In this document: positions 1-10,507 of the stretch, piece by piece
How the letters are laid out: each line of letters opens with the position of its first letter
Numbering within the stretch: the stretch's first letter is position 1
Assembly (NCBI GenBank): GCA_948567375.1
Contig: OX419761.1
Location: 994,501 to 1,058,500, forward strand
Direction of reading: 5' to 3'
Length of the DNA: 64,000 bases
Source: Lunularia cruciata
Taxonomy: Eukaryota > Streptophyta > Marchantiopsida > Lunulariales > Lunulariaceae
Made by a program: the position numbers and the translations under genes
Notes under the pieces: model-generated
Seen by the model: the letters and a program-made list of their open reading frames with translations, nothing else
What the model was told of the DNA's origin: nothing
The model's database searches: none

Positions 1-1
1 T

Positions 2-2182
2 TTCATTGGGAAATTTGTGAGAGATTTCATTGATGACTTTTGTGTCTATGGGAGCAAGGAGGAGCACTTTGAGCACCTAATCAAAGTCTTGCAACGCTTG
101 GATGAGGCAAATGCATCACTCAACCCAGAGAAGTGCATTTTTGGATGTGAAGAAGGTCTACTTTTGGGGCACATCATCTCCAAGGATGGAATAGCAGTTG
201 ATCCTGAGAAGGTGAGGAAAATCTCAGACCTTCCATTCCCTTCAAGCTTGACAAAGTTACGCCAATTCTTGGGAATGGTTGGGTACTATAGGAGGTTCAT
301 CTTCTCATTTTCCAACAAGGCTTATGCATTGACCATCTACATGAAGAAGGGTGTAGATTACATGGTGATTTTGGAAGACAAGGAGGCTCTCAAAGCTTTT
401 GAGGAGCTCAAGCAATCCCTTGTTGTAGCTCCAATTCTTGCTAAACCTGATTGGAGTAAGCCTTTCATCCTCTACACTGATGCTTCTAATGTAGCTATAG
501 GATGCACTCTTAGTCAATTAGACCAAGATGGGCATGATCATCCAATAGCTTATGCTAGTAGGCAGATGGTTTCAGCAGAGAAGAACTACTCTGTCACAGA
601 GAGAGAAGGGTTGGTAGTGATCTTTGGTCTCAAGAAGTTTAGACACTACTTGATTGGAGGGAAAGCCACAATTGTCACGGATCACAAGGCTTTGAAGTAC
701 ATCTTCAACAAGCCTAATGTTGAAGGGAGACTAGCAAGGTGGATGATACTCTTGTCTGAGTATGACTACACAATTGAGGATAGGCCAGGAAAGAAACATG
801 CAAATGCTGATTTGTTATCTAGAGCCTATGATCATGATAGAGATGAGCCAGTAGATGATTCCTTCCCGGATGAGGAGCTCATGACAATCTCAGTCACTCA
901 AGAGATTCCAATGGAGTACAAGGAGATTGTGGATTTTGTGACAAGAGGTAACTATCCAGAAGGGATGCATGCTAGGGAGAGGAAGGCCCTTGCAGCAAGA
1001 TCTAGACCTTACACAATGGTGGAGGATATTCTTTTTCACCAAGGAGCAGATGGTCTACTTTGAAGAGCAGTGGGTAAGGAAGAGTCTATCCTACTCATAA
1101 AGGAGTTTCATGAAGGTTTAGTATGTGGAGGACACTTTGCAGGAAAGGTGACTGCTTTCAAGATTCTAGATGCAGGTTACCATTGGAGAGGGATTTTCAA
1201 GGATTGTCTTGATTATTGCAAAACTTGTCATGTTTGTCAAGCTTTTGCTAGAAAGTCTACATCCACTCCACCACTTAGATCAATTCCATTGCTAGGACCT
1301 TTTGAGAAGTGGGGAATTGATTTTGTAGGACCTCTCAATAGAACCCCAAGGAACAATCGGTACATTGTGGTAGTTACTGATTACCTTACCAAGTGGGTTG
1401 AGGCTAGACCATTGAGGGACAAGAATGAAGATGAAGTGGGTAGATTTCTTTATGAACGCATTATCACTAGGTTTGGATGCCCTTTGGAGTTGGTTTCTGA
1501 TAGAGGAGGAGAGTTTACAGGAAGCATTACTACAGCCATGCTACGACATTTCTCTATCACACATAGAGTAACTACATCCTATAAGCCAAATTCCAATGGC
1601 TTGGCAGAGAGAACCAATCAGACCTTGTGCATGATGTTGGCCAAAGATGCAGAAATGGAGGGGGCTAAACATCATTGGGACAAGAGGATTCATGCAGTTT
1701 TGTGGGAGTATAGGACAACCATGAAGACTTCCACTGGATATTCTCCATTCCAATTGGTGTATGGTATTGAGTCTACCTTACCTATTCACTTTGATCTTCC
1801 TACCTTCCAAAGCATTCATAGGAGATTGAAGAAAGCACAAGGAAGTGATGCAGGGAAGTCAAGGAAGGATCAACTCATGGAGTTGGAAGAGGCAAGAGCA
1901 GTTGCTATGGTTCGAGTGGAGCAAGCCCAAAGGAAACAAAAGGAGAGCTATGACAAGAGGCAAGGCAAGAAGAAGGTGGAGCCTTTCAAAGAAGGTGACT
2001 AGGTAATGTTGTTTGATTCCATTCGATTCAAGAGAGTGCAAAAGAAGTTTTTGCCTAAGTACTTTGGACCTTTCATAGTAGAGAAGGTGTGGGGCAATTA
2101 CACCTATGATCTCAAGGAGTTGGGAGGAAGACACTTTGATAGGATTAACCATGATAAGTTGAAGATGTACCATAGAAGGTAG
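2..2182 (+). pseudogene. gypsy-1 pol, 3' part: RT, RNase H, integrase
   Basis: This is the C-terminal part of a Ty3/gypsy polyprotein; the window opens inside the reverse transcriptase. The RT active-site motif FIDDF lies near 38-52. RNase H begins at the TDAS motif (about 476) and ends at the ADLLSRA motif (about 800-830). An HHCC zinc finger (CKTCHVC, about 1220-1240) leads into a DDE integrase core with D in GIDFVGP, D in VSDRGGEF and E in NGLAERT. The frame is interrupted by TGA at 1061 and TAG at 2000. The second copy at 53.9 kb has Trp at the latter position, so that stop arose from TGG. After the last stop a GPF-type tail (YFGPFIVEKV) runs to the terminal TAG at 2180-2182. No chromodomain is present. 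In the family this protein copies the RNA and inserts the cDNA; this copy is damaged but recent-looking. Confidence 0.93.
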
Positions 2183-2189
2183 AGAGACC

Positions 2190-2230
2190 TTCACTTTGAG
2201 GACAAAGTGAAAACTTAGTCCGGGGGTAAA
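2190..2230 (+). promoter_or_regulatory. Conserved hairpin and polypurine tract of gypsy-1
   Basis: A perfect 9-bp stem (2190-2198 with 2203-2211, loop AGGA) sits just upstream of the purine-rich tract GGGGGTAAA (2222-2230) that abuts the 3' LTR. The stem is kept in the inverted second copy at about 53728-53750 with a changed loop base. The tract is the expected plus-strand primer. The role of the hairpin is unknown. Confidence 0.7.
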
Positions 2231-2909
2231 TGTAACACCCATTTGTGCATGTGTGTGGTATTGTGATATTTAGCTTGGTATTACAAGTACTTAAGAGATA
2301 TTTTTTATATAGAGATAAAGGATGGTTCTATATTAGTCATGGTTAGCTAAAGTTAGTCATAGCTAAGATAGATGGGACCTTACTTTAGAGGAAGTAGAAA
2401 AGATGAGCACCACTATTTTGGATTCTAGTGTGTTGACTTGGTATTATTCCTAGGTGTTTGGCTTTGGGGAAAGAGTTGAGAACTCTTGGGCCCGCAAGCC
2501 TTTTTGTTTTGGATTCTTCTTTAGTCCAAGGATAGCCCATGTGAAGGAATCCTTGCTTTAGTGGTTGGGTCAAGATAAGGGGAATATGCCCATGTGAATG
2601 GATATTCCTTTCTACTTTTTGACTTTACTTGACTTTTAGTCTAGTAACTTGAGTTACTACGGTAATTAGTAACTTTGGTACGTAACTATTTCACAAGTAT
2701 ATAAACAAGGAGTGAGGAGGTACTCATCATCCTTTCATTTGCAACTATCTCTCTCTCATTGAGTTCTCTAGTGAGCAATGTCTTGAGTCTTGGAGTGTTA
2801 GCCTTGGAGGAGTATGATGGAGTTGGGGTTCCTTGCCTTCTTAGTCCATGGTGCGCTACCATAATAGCCATCAGAGGTTCATCCTGAGTGAGAGACAGGC
2901 CGGCTCACA
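2231..2909 (+). repeat. 3' LTR of gypsy-1
   Basis: The LTR starts TGTAACACCC straight after the polypurine tract and ends GGCTCACA, giving TG...CA termini and 679 bp. A TATA box (TATATAAAC) lies near 2697-2706. The same LTR, 663 bp and inverted, occurs at 53045-53707, which fixes both ends. The base after it (2910) is the middle of the MT-element protease region. Gypsy-1 therefore inserted into the older MT copy, whose remaining 3' half would lie left of the window. Confidence 0.88.
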
Positions 2910-5010
2910 GAACATCCAAGGTGGATGGAACAATCCCACTCGTACTCCAAAGCCAAGTGATTGCCTCTAGTACTGGAGTATCCTCTGCATTGGCATTCCC
3001 CTCCAACAAGTCACTAGGCCAAGTAACTGCACCACTGAAAGCTAAAACTGATGTTGCCATGGTCCTAGACTGTAGTGAGCCAAGACTGCCACTACTGAAG
3101 CGTACTAGTAGGTGACATACCCGTCCCTCACCAGACTGCCAACCAGGTCTATAAGAGGCTGTCTCCTCCCAATAGTCAATGCTGAAATCCATGGGGTATA
3201 ACACTGCTCCCCCAACTAGCACATCATATGACTCAGCTATTGTCGCAATAGCTTGAGCTCTCACCACCAAGCTATCAGTCGGATGACTAGGTTGAACCTG
3301 GACAACAAGCTCTCCATGTGTGATGTATTGTGTCGAACCACCACCTAGAGATGTCTAGATCTGAAATGGACACCTCTCCACATTGGTCTTCCGTAACTCC
3401 AGACCGACAATTGCAGCCTTCCCCAACATAAAGGGCTGTGCACCAGAGTTTAACAAGACTCTTTGTGGTGTATAGACCTTCCCTGGAGGTCCCACCAAAA
3501 AAAAATCCCCCTCTAGTTATCCAATAGGACAACACCAGGTGTAAACTGCGCTCTCTCAAAGGCCAATCTAGCTGGCAACTCCTCCAGTCTAGTCGTTGTT
3601 GCCTACCATAAACCACTGGTCGCTGAACAGATCCCATGCTCCTCAACCAAGTCAGCTCCACTACCAACCACCTCTGCTCTATTAGTAGGAACTACATCAT
3701 CCCTACTCTCACACAACATGGCAGCCAACCGGAACATTGGGGCTGGGTCAACTCCCAATGTAAACATGTCATTGGCTGAAAACAAAGGATGCCGCATAAT
3801 CAACTGAGCCGCCCCCAACATCATGCTAGACTCAGTCTATGTAGTAGCAGGTGGCTGACTAGTAGGTAGTCCATCATGTACTCCATCACCACCTACCACA
3901 CCTGCACTAGGACGTCTAGGAACCATGGATGTTGTCTGCAATGCCTCAGATAGTGTGAAAGACTGGGGAAGTTTGACCTCTCTCCCAACCTCTCCTCTTT
4001 GTGGGTCCAACTCCACTGATGCTCCTCTAGGCTCTAGAGCACATACTGCACTCCTAGTCACTGCTGCAGATGCATCCACCTGTGCTGCTCCGCACATGAA
4101 GTCCAAAGCATCTCTATCACCAGCATATGAGGTGGAAGCCTCAGCACCCGAATCTGATCTCCTTTGAGCAATAGCCATACTAGCCAATCTCTGCTCCAAT
4201 TGCTCAATCCAAGTAGCTATAGCTATATCAAAAGTAAGGGCATGTACTGCACCTCTACTAGGTGTAGATCCTCTACCACCTCGTCCTCCATGAATTGGAG
4301 CTCCTTTACTACCTGCCATAGCAGCCCTACCACTCCGTAACTCCGGGTGTAGGTCAAAACACCTGTCACTAGTGTGACCAAATCTGTGGCAGTGCTCACA
4401 CTGCCTCTATGCTGGATGTGATGCACCAGAGGTATCAGGTCCGCTGCCCTGAGTACACTCTCTCTGATGGTGAGGTCCACCACAAGTCCAACAAGCAACA
4501 CCACCACTCACTAGCTGCTGCTGACCCGAAAATGAGAGTAAGGGTCTCACTCCACTAGGCCCTCCACTCGCTCCATAAGATCTGGGTTGTCCACCTTGTC
4601 CTTGAAAACCAACTGGGCATGGTACACTCTACTACACTCTAGAAGAAGTAACATCCGTGGATGAGGTCTCCCTACTAAATCTAGATGTCACCACTCTCTC
4701 CTCCACCATGTTGAGCTCAATACGCTTAGCCAAACCAAAGACTACTACCAAAGTGGGTGAAGTAGCCTGCAACAACGTAGCATCATGAACTCTACGTCGC
4801 AACTCCCTATCTAGTATCCCATACCAAAACTGGACTGCCTAGGCCTCAGTAACTCCCTGAGTGAAACTAATCAGCCGCCTCATGCGAGTGTATGCCTCAC
4901 GTAGGCTCTCTCTAGCCTTCCGCTAGAACTCTTGCAAGCTCCTCAGCTTGTCAGTCCGCACTCCCTGGTAGTTCTGCCTCAAACATAGGAAGAACTCCAC
5001 CATGGGGTTA
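2910..5010 (-). pseudogene. Older MT element, 3' half in window: gag C-terminus, zinc knuckles, protease
   Basis: Reading the minus strand from 5010 down, this matches 7370-9051 of the full-length element. It keeps about 415 bp that the full-length copy has lost (4355-4770). That stretch encodes two zinc knuckles on the minus strand: CWTCGGPHHQREC (C-x2-C-x3-H-x4-C, near 4470) and CEHCHRFGHTSDRC (C-x2-C-x4-H-x4-C, near 4385). It then runs through the Gly/Arg and Gln-rich linker into the retropepsin-like domain. The catalytic triplet there reads NSG (near 3450), where DSG is expected. Several stops interrupt the frame. The sequence ends just before the methyltransferase would begin because gypsy-1 interrupts it. 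Together with 14454-16861 it forms one element split by the insertion of 5015-14453. Confidence 0.88.
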
Positions 5011-5014
5011 AACC
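5011..5014. repeat. Target site duplication, left (AACC)
   Basis: AACC (or AAACC from 5010) directly precedes the first base of the full-length MT element and recurs after its last base at 14454-14457. The undisturbed site can be read inside the inserted element itself (about 7365-7375), where this tetramer occurs once. Confidence 0.75.
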
Positions 5015-5463
5015 TGTCACGCCATTTGTAGTTCCGCATCTAGATGCTCGGACACTGGAGTTCCAGTGATGGTAGTTAGAGTTATTCTAGCAATTTCTCA
5101 AGGACTACTTTCCGACGGTTAGATTTCATGTTCGGGGTACTGACTTCACGGTGGGGCCCACCGTCACTTTGCACCGTTCACACCGTCGAGTGTGCCGTCA
5201 GCGGGACCGTTAGGGTTTCAGGGCTAGCTCGAGTCCAGGGGGTATAGTTTCGAAGTGAGCTCCAGAGAGATCACTTCTCTGATGTTGAGCCTTTGAGTTC
5301 CTGGCTATGGTGGACAGAGGCCGGCGAGCGTCACCTGGATTCTTTATGCTTGAGTGGGTGTGGCTTGACTGTAATCAGTGCCCAGTTGTTGGCAGTTTAT
5401 AGAGTGACAGATCAAGTACTGATCTGAGTTGAGTTGAGTTGAGAGTGTTAAGCAATCTGATTA
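5015..5463 (+). repeat. A1: 449-bp terminal repeat of MT element (left)
   Basis: Begins TGTCACGCC and ends GCAATCTGATTA. It is 449 bp, the same length as A2 at 13899-14347, with about a dozen base differences by eye, mostly transitions. It contains a dense cluster of CCGT motifs around a near-palindrome (about 5150-5215). Directly after it the sequence CATCAGAG resembles part of an initiator-tRNA-Met primer site. In retroviral terms A corresponds to R-U5. Confidence 0.88.
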
Positions 5464-6854
5464 CATCAGAGAAGTGAAGTCAGGGGGAAATCGGGTGCAG
5501 GAACGTTAAGTGTTGGTGGTATCTCCAAGCTCGGTGGATCGTGGTAGCTCGATTCAGGTTTTGTGTTTCCCTAGTGTGCAGAAGCTCGTGTAGTTGATGC
5601 AAAATTGGCAGTTAGGCGGACGGTGTGCGGAAGCGCTGGCCAAATTTTGAGCAAAGAAGGAGCAATTTTTGAGCAGTGTTGTGATTTTGAGCTCAAGAGG
5701 TGAAGGCAGGACCAATTTGCTGCGAGTTGGGCTCAGAAAGTGAAATTGAAGGTGGAGTTGGAAAGCTCTTCTCATGAAATTGTGATTTGGAAAAACCCAT
5801 TTTGTCAATTTGGCTCAAGTGGAAAGTTAGCGGGGGATTTGGCAGACATCCATCTTTAGGGTTTACGTCAGATTTTACGTCAGATTTTGGGCCAGAATTG
5901 GAGGAGTTTCGCTGTTTGGCCAGATTTGGAGAAGTTTCGCTGTTTGGCCAGATTTGGAGAAGTTTCGCCAATTTTGGAGGAGGTTCGAAGGCTTCGAGGC
6001 ATAGGGCTGTGGGCTATGAGAGGCTACAAAGGCCTAGAAGGGCCAGAAGGGCCAGCAAGCCAGCTTGCTAGCGTGAGGCTAGCTAGTTTAGTGTAGATCT
6101 TGGTCATTGGTTGGCAAAATCTGCCTTTCTTGCTAGATTGTGCGCAACAGGGTTTGACCCCTAGATCTCTTGTTCCTAGACTGGTGCCCTAGCCAACTGG
6201 TCCACCCTCACTTGTTGTCATGTGACTGTGCCACTGTTATCTATACACATGTAGCTTTGGCTAGGAGAGGCAGTTTGATCCCATTCTTGGTGATCCTGGT
6301 AGCTTAGGACTTAGATACGAACTACTCTTATGTCAAATGCCAAATGGTGGCAGAGTCAGTCCCGTGTTGTGTTATGAGATGGAGAGTTTTTGTTTAGATT
6401 TCTTGTGATTGGATCCCCTCCATTCTCTGCTTCCTGTTTGTGCACCACGTTTGTGTGAGGTGCCTTGACTTTTGAGCGTTGGTGCTCTGGTGTGCTCTCG
6501 GTGGTGAGGCTGGAGTGATGACCAGTCAGACTACCTTTGTTTCTCTCCGGTGAGGCAAGAAGTGATGACCTGCAGACCGTGAGAGTGCGTGTTATGATGG
6601 CAGGTTACAAGTTGCCCTTCCCCTAGTGTAGTTATCTCGGTTAGAGTTACATTAGTGGGTGGTGTCTAGGTGGTGTTGGCACTTGGTGGGGTACTTGCGG
6701 TTGCGACTTGTGGTTGCAGTTGGTGGTTCGGGTTTGTTGTTGCAGTTACGTGGTCACAACGGAGTTCTTTGGAGATTCCAGAGGAGTTAGCCCTGCAGTA
6801 CACAGTGGGTTTACTCGGAGTGGTGCTCGGTATCAGCCTATATCTTAGGTCCCA
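5464..6854 (+). promoter_or_regulatory. Leader / 5' untranslated region of MT element
   Basis: About 1.4 kb without a long conserved ORF, present in both copies of the family (compare the inverted 14970-16413). It starts with a possible primer-binding segment (about 5462-5475). It holds a short tandem repeat of about 28 bp near 5905-5975 (GAGAAGTTTCGCTGTTTGGC units) and GGTGTTGGCACTTGG-type repeats near 6670. Short ORFs here are not conserved between the two copies, so I do not call them genes. Confidence 0.6.
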
Positions 6855-7649
6855 GTGAGGGAGGAGATTGACTCTGAGTTGGAGTTTGACACAGGAGCTG
6901 ATTCAATTGAGAGTGCACTTGGTGTGTCCGCACCGTTGTTGTGGGACATGGACAAGATTTATAGGGCCTCCAAAGGTCCTAGGCGTTACTCTGGTACAAT
7001 GGGTACCATTGAGTTGGATGACTTCATCCAAGAGTTCGATAGTTGGTGTGATCTGCAGCAGATGCGGAACCCGACTTTGTTCACACCCTTCATGGCATGG
7101 AAGGGGTTGTTTCAGCACTTGGAGGGTCCACCGATGGACGACTACCATGAGTTCAGGAGAGCTCATTTGGAGGAGATTGAGTTATGGAGACAGTATTGGT
7201 CTCCACACTATGTCTCCATCACTTCAGGTTCGGTGGCCAGGAGTAGGTCGGCTGTACCTACGAGTTCTAGCTCGAGTAGTGTTGGTGGAGCTAGTGGAGG
7301 TGCACTAGCTGGAGATAGTGCTACTACGAGTGGAGGTACCGCTGCAGGAGGTGGTGTGGTACCGGGGTTTAACCCCATGGTTGAGTTCTTCCTATGTTTG
7401 AGGCAGAACTACCAGGGAGTGCGGACTGACAAGCTGAGGAGCTTGCAGGAGTTCCAGTGGAAGGCTAGAGAGAGCCTACGCAAGGCATACACTCGCATGA
7501 GGTGGCTGATCAGTTTCACTCAGGGAGTTACTGAGGCCCAGGCAGTCCAATTTTGGTATGGGATACTGGATAGGGAGTTGCGACGTAGAGTTCGTGATGC
7601 TACGTTGTTGACCTACACCCGGAGTTACAGAGTGGTAGGGCTGCTATGA
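6855..7649 (+). pseudogene. MT element gag (capsid region)
   Basis: This 264-codon frame encodes the Gag capsid. Residues about 1-130 hold an acidic N-terminus and a helical segment. A Ser/Gly/Thr-rich linker follows (about 131-173). The retrotransposon-gag region (about 174-255) includes LRSLQEFQWKARES and FWYGILDRELRRR. The start is chosen because the older copy has ATG at the same place (minus strand, 14969-14967); here it is GTG. The frame ends early because a deletion of about 415 bp at 7608-7612, between two TTG repeats, removed the zinc knuckles and shifted the frame. In the older copy gag runs on in one frame into the protease. Gag packages the RNA in a cytoplasmic particle. Confidence 0.85.
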
Positions 7650-9205
7650 CAGGTAGTAGAGGAGCTCCAGTTCATGGAGGACGAGGTGGTAGAGGTGGTG
7701 GTAGAGGATCTACACCTAGTAGGGGTGCAGTACCTGCCCTTACTTCTGACACAGCTATGGCTACTCGGATTGAGCAGTTGGAGCAGAGATTGGCTAGTAT
7801 GGCTATTGCTCAGAGGAGATCAGATTCGGGTGCTGAGGCTTCCACCTCATATGCTGGTGATAGAGATGCTTTGGACTTCATGTGTGGAGCAGCACAGGTG
7901 GATGCATCTGCAGCAGTGACTAGGAGTGCAGTACGTGCTCCAGAGCCTAGAGGAGCATCAGTGGAGTTGGACCCACAGAGAGGAGAGGTTGGGAGACAGG
8001 TCAGACTTCCCCAGTCTTTCACGCTATCTGAGGCATTGCAGACGACATCCATGGTTCCTAGACGTCCCAGTGCAGGTGTGGTAGGTGGTGATGGAGTACC
8101 TGATGGAGTACCTGCTAGTCAGCTACCTGCTACTACACAGACTGAGTCTAGCATGATGTTGGGGGCGGCTCAGCTGATTATGCGGCATCCTTTATTTTCA
8201 GCCAGTGACATGTTTACATTGGGAGTTGACCCAGCCCCAGTGTTTCGGTTGACTGCCACGTTGTGTGAGAGTAGGGATGGTGCGGTTCCTACTACTAGAG
8301 CAGAGGTGGTTGGTAGTGGAGCTGACTTGGTTGAGGAGCATGGGATCCGTTCAGCGACCAGTGGTTTATGGCAGGCAGCAGCGGCTAGACTGGAGGAGTT
8401 GCCAGCTAGACCGGCCTTTGAGAGAGCGCGGTTTACACCTAGTGTTGTCCTATTGGATAACCAGAGGGGGATTTTTCGTTTGGTGGGACCTTCAGGGAAG
8501 GTCTATACACCACAGAGAGTCTTGTTAGACTCTAGTGCGCAGCCCATTATGTTGGGGAAGGCTGCAGTTGTCGGTCTGGAGTTACGGAAGACCGATGTGG
8601 AGAGGTGTCCATTTCAGATCCAAACATCTCTTGGTGGTGGTTCGACACAGTACATCACACGTGGAGAGCTTGTTGTCCAGGTTCAGCCTGGTCATCCGAC
8701 TGATAGCTCAGTGGTGAGAGCTCAGGCTATTGCGACGATAGCTGAGTCATATGATGTGCTAGTTGGGGGAGCAGTGTTATACCCTATGGGTTTCAGTATT
8801 GACTATTGGGAGGAGACAGCCTCTTATAGACCTGGTTGGCAGTCTGGTGAGGGACGGGTATGTCGCCTACCAGTACGTTTCAGTAGTGGCAGTCTTGGCT
8901 CACTACAGTCCGGGACCATGGCAGCATCAGTTTTAGCTTTCAGCGGTGCAGTTACTTGGCCTGGTGACTTGTTGGAGGGGAACGCCCATGCAGAGGAGAT
9001 CACTCGGCTATGGAGTACGAGTGGGATTGTTCCATCCACCTTGGATGTTCCATTGTGGAGTTCAGAGGAGGCATTGCAGCAGCATGCGGATCAGTTGGTG
9101 CAGCAGGCTTGGAGTGGAGCCTTCGTACCATCAGGAGATGAGTGTGAGGATGAGCCTCCAGAGGCGATTGCTTTGACACCTCTGGATACCACACTCATTG
9201 CTTGG
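7646..9205 (+). pseudogene. MT element linker and retropepsin-like aspartic protease
   Basis: Open from the ATGA overlap with gag and in frame with the methyltransferase. Residues about 5-30 form a Gly/Arg-rich tract, followed by a Gln/Ala/Ser-rich linker with no known domain. The protease core lies at about 8500-8800: the catalytic triplet in VLLDSSAQP (8528-8536) reads DSS instead of DSG. The flap side and C-terminal half follow, with YDVLVGGAVLYP (about 8750-8785) and YRPGWQ. That second block is, as far as I recall, typical of gypsy elements from green algae and early plants. The role is cleavage of the polyprotein. The ATG at 7646 is probably not an authentic start, since the ancestral frame continued from gag. 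Confidence 0.8.
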
Positions 9206-10180
9206 CAGTACCCAATAGAGGGGATATGCCTATTGGAGTTGTTTGGTGGGATCAGCACCGGACTAGCTGCGGTGTTATAGGTGGGTATCCGAGTACAGAG
9301 GTACTTGTATGTAGAGAGAGATGAGACTGCTAGGTGAGTCTCTCTACATCATGTGGCACACTTGGCCTATCGGTATCCGGAGTTATTACCGATATCAATA
9401 GTCAGAGGTTACCAGAAGGCCTTACCATGAGACATTTCCTTACTGGGGGCGCATGACCTAGAGAGACATGGGCCTATTCACTTGGTGATTTCTGGATGGC
9501 CATGTCAGGGACATACACGTGCGGGCCGCGGTTTGGGTCTTCAGGATCCTCGTTCTGGTGTGTTTTGGGAGATGTTACGGATATTACGACATCTCCAGGT
9601 TCATCAGTCTGTTTCTCCAGCTTACCTTTTGGAGAATGTTCCTTTGTTGGGTGATTCTCGCACTAGAGTGGTGGCAAGTACACATCAGGTCCATTCTTGG
9701 ATAGGACCTGCTGTATTGTTAGATGCAGCCAGAGTGGGATCACGGGCTCATCGTCTTTGTCTTTGGTAGACAAACCTTTTACCCAGAGAGGTTCTATAGC
9801 GTAGTTATGATGGGATTCAGCGACTTGACCACATCCTTGTTGATGATATCTTGGATGTTGGGCGTCAGTCTCAGACAGTGGTAGTGGTTGATAGGTCACC
9901 TATGGCAGTGGTGAACCTAGTTGGACAGCCTAGAGCTGCATTTCCCACACTCATGAGTTTCCCAGGCTCTCATGCTTTTCGAGAGGGAGGACCTGGACTT
10001 GTTTGGGACTCATAGTTACAGCAGTTGGTGGAGCCCAATGCTGATGAGAGAGAGCGGGCGATGGGTTTTCACACCGGTATTACCGTTGTTCCAGCAGTGT
10101 CAGAGGCATCCAGGCATCAGGTGTTAGGTCAGGCTATGGACCTGAACTGTTTGACCTGGATTGTGAGCCTTGGTTTGGCA
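9206..10180 (+). pseudogene. DNMT3-like cytosine-5 DNA methyltransferase domain in retrotransposon
   Basis: In the same frame as the protease, the catalytic motifs of C5 methyltransferases occur in canonical order. Motif I is LELFGGISTG (9233-9262, S-adenosylmethionine site). Motif IV is GWPCQG (Cys codon 9503-9505, the nucleophile). Motif VI is ENV (9632-9640), and an RAHR motif VIII equivalent lies at 9743-9754. The C-terminal ERERAMGF (10046-10069) and LGQAM (motif X, 10124-10138) match the end of DNMT3 catalytic domains. GIRVQRYLYVERDE after motif I also resembles DNMT3. The order is not permuted, unlike angiosperm DRM. Stops at 9278, 9335, 9428, 9767, 9797 and 10013 make this copy dead. 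It sits between protease and RT, so it would have been released from the polyprotein. Its likely role is methylating cytosine in cDNA or host chromatin; that is inference. Confidence 0.88.
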
Positions 10181-10507
10181 GAGCAGCGTAGGATGCGCTT
10201 GATAGGCATCACCACTCGGACACTTGTGAGCCCTGTGCCTATCGAGACGATTCAGGCACATGTTGGGGGCGATGGACCGAGTGGACATGGTATTCTTGGG
10301 ACACATCCAGTAGCTACTAGGGAGAGTGGTCTACTTGGAGTCCATCCAGGTGAGCGTGGGCTACTTGGATTACACCCTTGGTCCACATGGGATGCAGCCA
10401 GAGGACGTATGGAGCTTGCAGCCAGAGTGGAGGGAGTTTTTCACACAGAGGTTGGGACCTCTAGTGGTCGGGAGCATGACACCATTGCTCCCAAGGGCCC
10501 AGTGTAG

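Noticed and set aside
7810-8052. Minus-strand ORF matching 3925-4167
   Set aside because: The two are the antisense of the same MT-element gag-protease linker in oppositely oriented copies. They match because the sense strands match, not because the antisense protein is a gene.
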